From positions 70,187 to 134,186 of the forward strand of contig JAKUCV010001756.1 in the NCBI GenBank assembly GCA_028386065.3: a stretch of 64,000 bases of DNA. Reading direction: 5' to 3'. Under the pieces are notes generated by a model. It saw only the letters and a list, made by a program, of their open reading frames with translations, had not been told where the DNA came from and made no database searches. Shown one piece after another: positions 45,352 to 56,420 of the stretch (position 1 is the first letter of the stretch; each line of letters begins with the position of its first letter). A program made the translations under genes and the position numbers. Origin of the DNA: Turnera subulata. Taxonomy: Eukaryota; Streptophyta; Magnoliopsida; Malpighiales; Passifloraceae.

Positions 45352-46174
45352 CCTCCTTGAGGATTATAGATCTCGACTAAAGCGAGTTTGATTTGATATG
45401 CAGAACATGTGGGCTGAAAAATTGAAACAAAGCCACAATGATACATGGCTTTTTTTATTTCTTTTTATACTAGTCGAAGAAGGTGGGACTCGAATCCGAG
45501 ACCGCACCCTCTTATGCTTTTGACACAAGAGTCCCAATGAGCTACAAGCCCATTGGTAGTGCTACACGGCTACTTGAGGTAGTGGATGATATAGAGCAAT
45601 AAAATTTATGGATGAAATCAAAATATGGCTTGATTTACGACACAAATATTATATCTCCAGTGCATCCCGGCTGATAATGGAACATATATAAAGGATTAAA
45701 GGAGATGGCAGGCAGTTGATGTAAATAAAGGAAACTACCCGATGGATAAAGCAATTATAAGGATGTAATTTCACAACAATAAGTAAATAACGGGTGCAAT
45801 CTATCACCTGACGGATAAAGCATTATAAGGATGTAATTTCACAATAACAAGAAAATAACGGGTATACCCCCTGATGGATAAAGCAGGGGCCGCAGATGGC
45901 TCTTAATACACTCACAAATAGCTAAACCTTTTCTCTTCTTGATGAACGACAGACTTGACAAATAAAACACACGACAGATAGCTTAGCTTAACAGTCTGAC
46001 AAACAAAACACACGACAGATAGCTTAGCTTAACAGTCTGACAAATAAAACACATGAAAACTCTGATAAGAGTTTCAAACTTAATTCCAATGCTGGTACTT
46101 AGAGCGGAGCATTCTCTGCCTCTCAAGACCCCCTGGTCCTGGTCAATACTAATTAGTTAACGAAACTTCCACGA
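45352..46174. other. Intergenic sequence with tandem repeats and a SINE
   Basis: It includes a tRNA-derived SINE (45452-45560), about 70-bp repeats with GATGGATAAAGCA and GGATGTAATTTCACAA (45732-45890) and about 46-bp repeats with GACAGATAGCTTAGCTTAAC (45960-46050). No gene. Confidence 0.6.
45452..45560 (-). mobile_element. tRNA-derived SINE
   Basis: On the minus strand there is an A-box-like TAGCTCATTGG, then a B-box-like GATTCGAGTCC about 45 bp later, and an A-rich end (AAGAAATAAAAAAA). Spacing and order are those of a Pol III head. No clean target-site duplication was found. Confidence 0.5.
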
Positions 46175-46330
46175 CTTTGGGAACATCCTGGACTTCGGGA
46201 ACATACTGGACTTCGGGAAGGAGTTCGGGAACATCCAAGACTTCGGGAAGGAGTTCGGGAACATCCAAGACTTCAAGGAAGGACTTCCGGAACATCCAAG
46301 ACTTCAAGGAAGGACTTCCGGAACCCCCTC
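46175..46330. repeat. Minisatellite across the stop codon of the cystatin-like gene
   Basis: Units of roughly 35 bp contain GGGAACATCCAAGACTTC and GGAAGGAGTTC or AAGGACTTCC, about four copies with changes. The most distal unit overlaps the last codons and stop (46304-46306) of the gene. Confidence 0.75.
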
Positions 46331-47426
46331 GGGATGTTCCTGGGGCGCTAACTTAAATCCCGTAACCTTGCCGGTTCTATGGTGGTACTTAAATTGATAG
46401 GTTTTGAGCTCCTCAGGAGAAGAAGGGTCCCTGGCGGTAAATGTGATGTAATAAACAATACCACCTTCGCTCCCGACGCAAGCATATGATAAGTCCACAA
46501 ACTCCAGACCAGGCTTCTGTAGATTAAAAAGGACGGCAAATATTAAGACGACGGCAAACAAATGACTTTATAGTAACAATAACAAGAAAAAGAAAACAAG
46601 AATCAAGCAAAACTAACGAACCCTTCTCTTGATCGCCTTGTGCACACGCTCCCTGAGGGTTTCGATGACCTTGTTTTCTTGATCCTTCAAATTCAGTGGT
46701 TTGATGACACTAGCAACAACCCCAGGGAATACTGTCTTGATGCGGTATCCCTAAGAGAAAAAAAAAAAAAAACAAAATGCAATTTATTCCGCTGTCTCAA
46801 TCCTCAATTTATTCTGCTGAAACCTCTACATCCCAAGTTTATAATCTTATTTCGACTTCGAATGTACAGTCTGCACTTAATTTGGACTTGAACAATTTAT
46901 ATACATTCCGTGTAAATGAGTAGATACATGGTTGCTAAATTGCTAAACAGGTTAGTTGTATTAACTTATGTTTCCTCTAATCAAGATCATATCAGAAGAT
47001 GGCATGCATGTTTGTCATGTAGTGACAGTACTAGTGAGTGTGTTTATCTGAGAAAAAAAAAACAAAACGACCAGATTAATATATACGCAGTAGGTTAATA
47101 ATTTAGTAATATATCCATTATTAATTAATTAATTTAGTGAGGGAAAGCCTTTCAATTAATTAATAGCGTATTAATTAATTAAGTACCTGGGTCTGGTGGA
47201 GTTCCTTTATGTATTGGCGATACGCGATCCTCTGCTCTTCAGTGTCAAGCCATTCCTCGTCGAACCAAAAATTCCTAATATAATCCTCGTCTCTCTGCTC
47301 GGCGGCGGCATCATACGGATCTGAATCTGAATCTGAATCCTCCTCCATAACCGCATCCGAATCTGAACCCTCCTCCTCCTCACCTGCGTGTTTTCGCTTC
47401 TTATTGTCGCCCTCGGTGCTATCCAT
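46304..47426 (-). CDS. Cystatin-like small protein, three exons, 194 aa
   Basis: Exons on the minus strand: 47426-47187 (80 codons), 46750-46622 (43 codons) and 46516-46304 (70 codons and stop), all with GT-AG introns in phase 0. The start is the first ATG (MDSTEGDNKK). Residues 11-50 are acidic and Ser/Asp-rich. Then come FWFDEEWLDTEEQRIAYRQY, an amphipathic helix-like segment (ENKVIETLRERVHKAIKRR) and a strand-rich end (GGIVYYITFTARDP...KTYQFKY). Helix followed by VYYITF is typical of plant cystatin/monellin-fold proteins. The canonical QxVxG inhibitor loop is not visible, so protease inhibition is doubtful. A minisatellite begins within the last codons. Confidence 0.75.
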
Positions 47427-47724
47427 GACGGCGGGTTCAAAGCTAACGCTCACAAAAAGGCGATTGAAAAGAACAAAACCCTAACACGCGAAAGACCGAC
47501 CAATAATGGGAGATGGGATCGTCCTAGGTGGCTTTTATATTGGGATTTTGTGTTGCCCAGGCGGGCTTTGTATCCAAGACGGACGCAGAAGGCCCATTTA
47601 CCCTTGCCGACTCCATAACTCATAATAAGGCAGGCACCGCTTGTAACTTTCGGGTTAAAAATAAAAAATAAAAAAAATCCCTAGCTTGTCCCCATCAAAC
47701 TGGGTTCAAATCCTAGTTGGTTCG
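47427..47724. other. Spacer between the cystatin-like gene and the CW pseudogene
   Basis: This is probably the promoter/leader of the cystatin-like gene. A GGGTTCAAATCCTAG phrase near 47702 resembles a tRNA T-arm and lies just outside the breakpoint of the duplicated block. Confidence 0.4.
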
Positions 47725-50700
47725 GTTCTGGGGCAGTCTCTGAGGATGCTCTAACCAAGCTACAGTCAGGCCAATCGTATGTTCTGGAGGCTCATAATTC
47801 TACTTCAAAGTATGTAAAATCAAGCAAATGTCTGAGCAAAGAACCCTGAAGTTCAGGCTTAAAATGAATTCGGAAAATGCTGCAATCTACAACGGTTTGG
47901 GAAGGAAAAGTCATTGTCAAATGGGAAGAAGTCACAAGTTTTTGCAGGTGGGAAAAAGACGCCTAATGTTTCCTCAAAGGAAAGCTTGCGGGTGAGTGGT
48001 GGCATGAAATCTAAACATAAATTGGTTGCTAATTATGGTGTCTGTGCTGGTAAAGATGAGGTGAACAAGCCAAAGCTGCAAAAGGATATTAGTAAGGTTA
48101 GCGACAAGCAAAGCCATTCTCTGGATAAGAATTTGGAACAGACAGTTTCACGAGAGGGGCCTCCTGGTGAGAGGGAAAAAGTCTCTAGTGTTAATAATGG
48201 AGGGATACAATGGGATGCATCGGCTCATCAGTTTAAGGAAAGGCTAAGTGGTCAAGGAGCTGTTAACAAGCTTGTGTCTGGGGCATATGTGAGTTCTGCT
48301 GCATATGTTGTGGAAACTGCAGTGGCTTTGGAAGGGTTACCAAAAATTGATTGGGTCCAGTGTGACAACTGTGAGAAGTGGCGGATGCTACCTTTTGGTA
48401 TAAAAGCCAGAGCAGCTCTCTGAGAATTGGACATGCAACATGTTCTCTGGATGTAAGTTTCATTCTTAACTTCCGTTGCGCACGAGTATGGAATGTTACC
48501 ATATTGCGGAAACTCTTATCAGATAAGGCTTTTTGAGTAGATCACATTTTGTTGGTATTTTGAACCTAACAAACTCTTGTTTGATGGGGTTGTCTGCTAA
48601 AGTTATTTGTACTCATACTTTGTCTGAATTAGCGAGATGTGTTTTGGGCATTCTTACCAATTGGAGGCCAAAATCACGATACTGTGTAGGGTCCTGGTAG
48701 TGTGCTGCTTATGCATGGAGGATGTTAAAAAAAAAAATGGTTTTGAGTTCCATAATTTGAAAGAGGTGTGCATGCGTCAGGTGCATTGTGTGTTTTTGTG
48801 CTTGTACATTCATGTGTTTGCTTTAAGTTCATGCAACTGGATCTAAGTTTATGAAAATGTAAACAGACCTGGAATGAACCGGTGCGACATCAGCGAGGAT
48901 GAGACAACAAAAGCCGTCACCGAGTTGGATCAGAAAAATAACCTACAAAATCTTTCTGCTGGAGTTGCGCCAAAAATTACTTCAGTACATAGCATGCACT
49001 CTGAGCAGAACCATCATAGAGTTGATTCACATGCTGTATCTTCTCTTGGAAAGAAAAAACCAGCTTTGAAGGATATAGCCAAAGTAGACAGGACCTGTGG
49101 TCAAACCCAGAGATTGAAGTATGCAAAGACCTGCTCACAGGACTCTGTGAAAAGCACAAGCTTAAATGATGTGAATCAACTACCTGCAGAATCAAACCTC
49201 AGTAAGAAAGCTGGTTTATGCGATTCCAAGTCACAGAATTTGGTTGTGGAAAAGCATTTGCCAGGACTGAATGAATATCAGATGGAGACAGGTAAATGAC
49301 TTGTTTTAGTGCCTTACACTCCATATGCCTTCCGCACTTCAAAACGCAGCATCAAAATTTCTTTGTTCTATAATGCTTATATGCAGGGGACGCTGATCAA
49401 GTGAAGAAGAAAAACAAGAGTAAGAATGGATCTGGGGTGTCTAAGAAGCACAGAATTGAAGAGATGTACGCTGGTGATAAACGTAAGATTTCTGACATGG
49501 ATTCAGAAATGGTGGGTTTCAACGCAAAAGATACTTTGTCAAATAAAATTAGTGGAAAGGACTCGCAGATAGCCAGTAACTATTCTTTTCAAGAGAGGGT
49601 GAAGGATGGCAGGAAAGAAAGATTGTTAATCTCCTTGAAGCTGGGAGAGAAAGCTCAGCAGCAGGTCTCGTCAGATGGTGGGTCCTCTGTTGTAAGACCA
49701 GGTGAAAAAAGGAATGCATCTCCTAAGAAAAGGAAACTATTGGAGCGGCAGGGCAGTCAGGATGGACTTGACGGCCAGAAACACGAGGAAAGTTGTTCAA
49801 AAAAGGCAAAAATTTCTAGAATTCCAAAAACTGAGGGCAGGGAGTCTTCTGCTAATAGTGACGATGGTAGTTTGAACAGGAAAAAACAGCTTTCTCATAC
49901 TTTATTGTCAGGTGGTAAAAACCATAAAGCGGATGTCATCGAAGAAGGAAGGATTAGGAATAATGATCAGCAACCCCTTAAACACCGAAGAAAGTATACA
50001 CTTGAACAGACTTTGGATGGTGTACCTTCATTCAGAAAAGATATTGGGTCAACTCAAGTCTCAATGACTGCCACGTCAAGCTCTTCAAAGATTTCTGGTT
50101 CTCTTAAAGCCAGAGTAGCAGTTGACGATGTCAAAGGCTCGCCAATAGAATCAGTGTCCTCATCTCCTTTCAGGATCTCTGTAAATGCCGGTCTTTCTGT
50201 AGTTGGAAAACCCAGGAGGTGTGTGGAGGGGGAAGGTGATGATAAGAATGATCCACGTGGGACTGCCAGAAAAGCAAAAGTCTCTGACAGCTGTCATCCT
50301 GAACTATGCAATTCTGTTCCATTAGACTATGAGGATAGAGGTTCTGATGTGGAGAATGTGCGAAAAGCTGAATTTCCTACTTTGCCTTCTGAGGTTGGTG
50401 ATATAATGGATCATCATGGCCTGCGTGCTCGCAGCTATAATGAGGTTAGGTTGGACAAGAAACACAATGTTCGTGTATTATTTCCTCAAAAATCCAGTAA
50501 GAGCTCCTCTTTACGGCCAAAAGAAAGGAAGAAAAGCTCTATTTCTGACACGGATAATGGTAAACTGGAGTTGTGGGATTCAGTGACTGAGCAGGAAGAT
50601 TTGGCTTCAAACAAGATTGACCTTAAATCTCGTTCACCTTTTCATGGAAAAATGGATAGTGTTAAAAAATGCATGCCTGTTAAGTTGACTGTAATAAGTA

Positions 50701-53700
50701 AGGATGAGAGGGAATATGTTACTGGGACTGATCATGTCAGGCAATGTGATAAAGTCAGTACAATGGGAAATCATTCTGAAGTGTGGGAGCACCATGATTC
50801 AGATGCAAGAGCTGATGCTGTTTGCATGAAGCCAAGTGCCACATTTCAGAAGAAAAACAGCGGGGATTTTGAGGGTGAAAATAAGGTGGATTCTGTGAGA
50901 AGAGAATCAACTAAAGGGAGAACCGATGGTGAAATAAAAGGAGGACAGTGTCACCAATCTGTGGTCAGCTCCCAAGAGCCAGGATCATTTGATAGGCTTC
51001 CAATTCATGCATCTGCAAATGGTGATGAGTTGAAGGGTTTAAAACTGCCCATAGATGCAGTCACCAAAAAACGAAGTGGCCAAAGTGTGGAAAATCATGT
51101 GCCTGATTTAAGAGATGTCAAGGATCTTAATGCATCTGGTCCTGGGACATTGAGTTTCTCCTACCAAACTGCCTCCGGTGCTTTGAAAGATGCCATGGAA
51201 ACCAGCGATTATGCAGATCGTCTCAAGGTTCTTTACCGCTCTTATTCAGTTACTGAAGTTTGTTTTTAAGATTGATAAGCTTTTGTGCACCTCTTTGGAA
51301 AGCTAGAATTTTCTTCTTGTCCTAAGTCTTGATAAGGTTATATGATCTCTTCAGAGCTCTGGGTTTAGTTTTGAAAGTAATGAACAATACTTCCAAGCCG
51401 CATTAAAGTTTCTTCTTGGAGCTTCTCTTCAAGAAACGTACAATAGTGAGGAAAACAAACCGGGGGAGATGTCTCAGATACAAGCATACAACACTGCTGC
51501 TAGACTCTGCAAGTAAGTAAAATTTAAATGCTTTATGCTTTCTTGTCGCCGTGATTTTAGAAGTTGATATGTAGATAGATTATTCAATCTTCTTCATTGA
51601 ATATTGTCCTTTTCCCTCAGATTTTAACTGGCGTTTCATTCACTGGGTGATGCTTTTGTAGCTCTTTTGGTAGCTCTTGCTTGAGGTTCTTTACTTTTTA
51701 GCTCTTAGGTTGTCGAAGGAATTTTATTCTCAAACTGTCGTCAATGACTTTCATTGTTCCTTATCAACAAAATTTCTGTTGTTATATTGATAGCAAAACA
51801 TATCTTTCTTTTTTTGGCACTGAAGATGGTCTTATTTCTTTGTCCATTCTCTTAAGCTTTAGAAGCGTTCTGGTCTTTTGGTAATTTGAAGCTGTAGTGT
51901 GCAAGATTTTTCAACTTGATACATTTTGAAGTTATTATGGATCTTGTAGAACCATGACCTGTTTTTTTGTATGCTTAAGTCCTGACAATTGCAGATGCTG
52001 TGCCATTGAATATGAAAGTCGTCGAGAGATGGCTGCTACTGCTCTAGTGTATAAATGTGTGGAAGTTGCATACTGGAGACTAGTTTACTGCAAAACTTCA
52101 GCTTCCATCAGAGACCAAGGTGAATTGCAAGCCAGTTTACAAATGAGTACCCAAGGTAATTGTAGGTATCTATATATTCGTCATATTAGTTGTTCTCTGT
52201 TTGGTTTGGAAATATTCCTCGGATTTGTTTGAGTGTTCTTGTTAGTGATAGACACAGGTTATTTATGTAAGAAAAGTATGATTAGAAATTAGATGGTTTA
52301 ATTTTGGTCGGAATGGAAAACAAAACTTTGGTTAGAGTGTTGGTTACTTTATGACACTTGATTTTGCTTTGGGTAACATATTCTCTAAGTGGGTGCAACT
52401 TGATGTAGCCAGTAATTCATTGTTTCTGTCTATTTATTCACTTATTTGGGCAGGAGATGACCTGCTTTCTCATCTTTGACTATTGTGTCTGAAGAGTTCA
52501 TGCACGTAGGATGCTTATTGATACATACAATGTGTTTGTTGGCTTATTCCTCAGGTGAATCTCCATCATCGTGTACATCAGATGTTGATAATTTAACTAA
52601 TCAAGCAACCATGGATAAGCTTAATCTAGTCAAGGGTACAGCTCCTCATGTTGCCGGAAGCCCTGTCTTTGTTGCTCGAAACCACTTACATTTTTTGCGT
52701 CTTCTTGATTTTGTAAGTTAGTTGCGTTTATTATATGGTTTTCACTCTCTATCTGAAATCAACATTTTTGAATTGTCTGGTCAAGTGTTTTGCACTAGCT
52801 GTATTCTATACATCTGATGCAACTGCTTACAGTTTGGGGTACTATTTCATATCTTTACAACATCAGATGTTGATAATTTAACTAATCAAGCAACCATGGA
52901 TAAGCTTAATCTAGTCAAGGGTACAGCTCCTCATGTTGCCGGAAGCCCTGTCTTTGTTGCTCAAAACCACTAACATTTTTTGCGTCTTCTTGATTTTGTA
53001 AGTTAGTTGCGTTTATTATATGGTTTTCACTCTCTATCTGAAATCAACATTTTTGAATTGTCTGGTCAAGTGTTTTGCACTAGCTGTATTCTATACATCT
53101 GATGCAACTGCTTACAGTTTGGGGTACTATTTCATATCTTTACAAATGAAGCTGCTTTATTTGGGAGCGTGCATGGTGCTACTTTACCTTGTATGAACTG
53201 TTGATGTGTCAGAAGGTGTCTTTGTGGTATTTGGGTATGCAACAGTTGGCTTTATCTCTTACTCCTAAATTATGAACATTGATTTGCAGGAAAGATGCAA
53301 GTCGATGGATGGAAATTTAAGGGAATTTAACAATTCTATCCAAACCTGCATGGAAGTTTTTAATGCTTTTGATTCCTTATTCACCTGTTGAATGTGGTCT
53401 ATGATTTTGGCTGTCTGTAGACTGATACCCTGATAATTTTTATTGTCCTATTTCTTGTCTTACCCGGACCAGTGTGGTACATGTTATTAGGTATTTTGAG
53501 CTAAAGATTATATGTGGGACGGTAACAAGAAGATGAAATTTCTATTGGATGTTTTGCAGACACAGGATGTAAATTTAGCAGTGGAGGCCTCAAGGAAATG
53601 CCAGAATACTTTCTTGGCGGCTAATGTAGCTGCGCAAGAGGCACAACATAGAGAGTATATTGCTTCTATTAAGAAGGCCATTGACTTCAGTTTCCAAGAC

Positions 53701-53778
53701 ATAGAGGGGTTTATACATCTGGTTCAGCTTGCAATGAAGGCTATAAGCCGTTCAGGTTTTGGTGGTACTGGAGATTAA
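47725..53778 (+). pseudogene. CW-type zinc-finger gene copy, 5'-truncated and frameshifted
   Basis: Homology to the intact gene begins abruptly at 47725, matching 11367 inside exon 4; exons 1-3 are absent. An internal deletion of about 860 bp joins exon 4 to late exon 5 near 47904. In the CW region an extra A after GGTATAAA shifts the frame to a TGA at about 48421 (GIKARAAL stop), and one base is missing near 48446. Later exons are preserved: 48867-49291, 49387-51227, 51355-51512, 51995-52155, 52555-52712 and 53560-53778, and exon 7 is still fully open. Exon 10 is duplicated in tandem. Exon 11 differs from the intact gene at about 4 of 219 positions by hand count. Expression from an internal start cannot be excluded. 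Confidence 0.9.
52576..53145 (+). repeat. Tandem duplication (2 x 285 bp) covering exon 10 of the CW pseudogene
   Basis: 52576-52860 and 52861-53145 are nearly identical and run from CATCAGATGTTG to TATCTTTACAA. The second exon copy has lost its splice acceptor and contains a TAA (AACCACTAACAT). The intact gene has a single unit. Confidence 0.9.
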
Positions 53779-56420
53779 CTCAAGTTTGTCTATATGCATT
53801 CATACCCTTGGCACAGCAACAGAAAAAAGAAAGGCTAAGAGATACTGTCTTAAGACAGTCTTGTTGGATGTTTGGAAGTGTGCAGGTACCCAGCCGGAAT
53901 TATATGTCCATGTGTTCAAAATGAGATTTGATTTTCAGATGGCACGCAGCATTTTTTTCAATTCTTAGCTTGTTTCAGATGGATGAAGGCAAAGGATGCT
54001 TGCTGGAAAATGTTCGAGGTTGGGGAAGAGGGATACATTATTTTTATGGGACATAGATTGGAGGTCCTGTAGCCAGTTCGTTTATGTATATTCTTTTTGG
54101 TTCTGTCGATTGGAGCTTGAGGAAAGAAGTTATCCATATAGAGTAGAGATCGTAAGCAACCATTTTGAGGAGGTTGAATACAGTATAGTGGTGACTGATT
54201 TGTCTATTAGCAACACACCATTTTGTTTCCTTTCTTAGCATTATCGGAACGGATATGAAATTCTTTTGGTATACTCTCCTCTCTTTCTAGAATTGACAAT
54301 GACGAGATTTCCTTTAGCCAAGCCAGGATTTACTTTCCACAGGTAATTGTTCAAGTCCTAATTTAACATTATCAGGAGAACTCACCTCAATTTTTTCAAT
54401 TTAACTATTACTAATCTTTTTTCTAGTGTATAGATCATATCCTTGGAGCTCTTATGTTTCATTTAGATATTGGCACTGGGGTAGATTTTTGTTCTATTTT
54501 CTCTCGAGTCTTTTGTCACTTATCAGTTATTTCTTGATTAAGATTTCAAGGTTCTGCTACTATGAAGGCAATTGAAGCTTTGCAGTTTGAGATTTAAGAT
54601 TTTTTTTAAAAAAAAAGAATTCTGCTGGGCATGACAGCATTGAAGAATTTTAAAATCTCTACTTGATTGAACAATGTGAGTCTTAGAGCAAAAAGTCTAT
54701 ATCAGCTCCTGCAATTTCTGGTGAGTTATGACTTGAATGCAGAATAAGAGCACTGGCATTCTTTGCATTAATGGGACTGGCTGCTACTCTGCCGAGGTTT
54801 ATAGGTAATGGTGTTCCTTTCGTTATGCCCTTATATGTGTTAATGCTACTGGCTGCTACTCCATTGAGGGTTATAGGTAATGGTGTTGCATTTGTTGTGC
54901 ACTTATATGTGGCCTCGTATTTTCAAATTTTGAGAAATTTCTTACCCTCCCTTTGCTTATCGAGTGTCTTATTAGTCATTATTGCCATTAGTCCAAATAT
55001 TTGACGTGGGCAATTTTGGTTGCTTCACTCAAATCCTGAACGAAGAGTGCTGACATCTTCTTAATGCAAAAATAAGAGGCTGAAAGACAGGTGTGTCATA
55101 TAAAACTCAGGCTGCAGAATTGACCTGCAAATGATAATTTTCCTTGGGTGTAGCAAAGAGGGATTCTTTTGAACTCTCTTCATCTGGCCACTGATGCTGG
55201 TTGCTACCCATTAGAAGAAGCAAAGCTATAGAAAATGGTGTTGGCTTTGCAAGCACTTAAAGATTGCCAGTCTGGAAACATGACAAAGCTGGTTTGGTTT
55301 GCTTTCCTTCCCTGGTTCTTTTATGCTTGGTGAATAAATGGCTTTTTCTTGGATTCAGCCACCGGAAGAGGAAGGCTCTCCTTTTTTTCCATTCCTGTAT
55401 TGTATAACAGTGTAACAAGTTAATTATGTGGCATGATTTTGGTTACCTAGACTTGGCAGTGACTAGCTAACTGAATGGCTGAATCAGCTTGTTCAAGAGT
55501 ATGTTCTTGTCTGAAATTGTGATTCTGTGTTATTATTCATTGCCACTATTACAAATTCTATTGTTGTGCATTGTTCTGTTTGGTATTATTCTCTCCCTGA
55601 TCAAGTGATAGGTTACTCGTTATGGCTGGTAAAGGTTTTCCATGTTTTTTCTCGAGTATTAGAACGTCTTGGTACTTGGGAGTTGCCAGAATGTCATTAG
55701 TGCTTTGTTTCCTGTTATATGGGATGCAAAATTTCATAACAATGTGGATGAAGTTTCAGGTTGTCTTTTAGTTGTTGTTGGGGCATGTGTACGTGAAAAA
55801 CAAATGGAGTAGAACTTGGGAGTGAAAAAGGGGAATTGCAAGAAACTTGGTGATTTTCACCTCTTTTGTTTTTCCTGTGAGCTAGAAACTTGGTGAAGTT
55901 TGGAGCCTGGAGAGAAAAATTTCTACGTATTTTCTGGTTTAATATTTTGACAAATATAAACTATTTAGTATGAGTAGTACAATGCAAGATTGAGATTCCT
56001 GACCCTATAATGTAAAAGCGAATGTTTTTTTTTTTTAGAATGTCCACGGTGGTATCTGTTAAGAAAACGGTTAATGATTTTGAATTATTTTCACTTTTAA
56101 CAAACACCTATTTTTTTTAGATGGTTAGCGTTAATCTTTTCTTTCAGATATAGTGGAAATTTAGGGAGAAACTATTTTACCAAGTTATATAACATAGCAT
56201 GTCAATTTTTTTTGGTACATCAAATAGCTTGTCAATTACCAATATTAGAATCTATCAGGAGTTTATTTTTCTATTTTGGGAAAATAATTTTTTTCTTTCT
56301 CAATTTAAAAAGTCATGTTGGCTATGACATTATTGGTAAGGGTGTCTTTTGCCGTAAAATTTGCCTCAGGTACAAAAGCAACATATGACATCAAAAAGAA
56401 AAATTGCTGTAAACAAGAAA
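53779..56420 (+). other. 3' flank of the CW pseudogene, collinear with 18015-20630
   Basis: No gene. A tandem duplication of about 70 bp with GGCTGCTACTC and GGTTATAGGTAATGGTGTT (about 54771-54910) is single-copy in the other block. Confidence 0.6.

Noticed and set aside
47690..47724. tRNA gene or SINE at GGGTTCAAATCC
   Set aside because: Only a T-arm-like phrase is present; no A box or cloverleaf partner was found.
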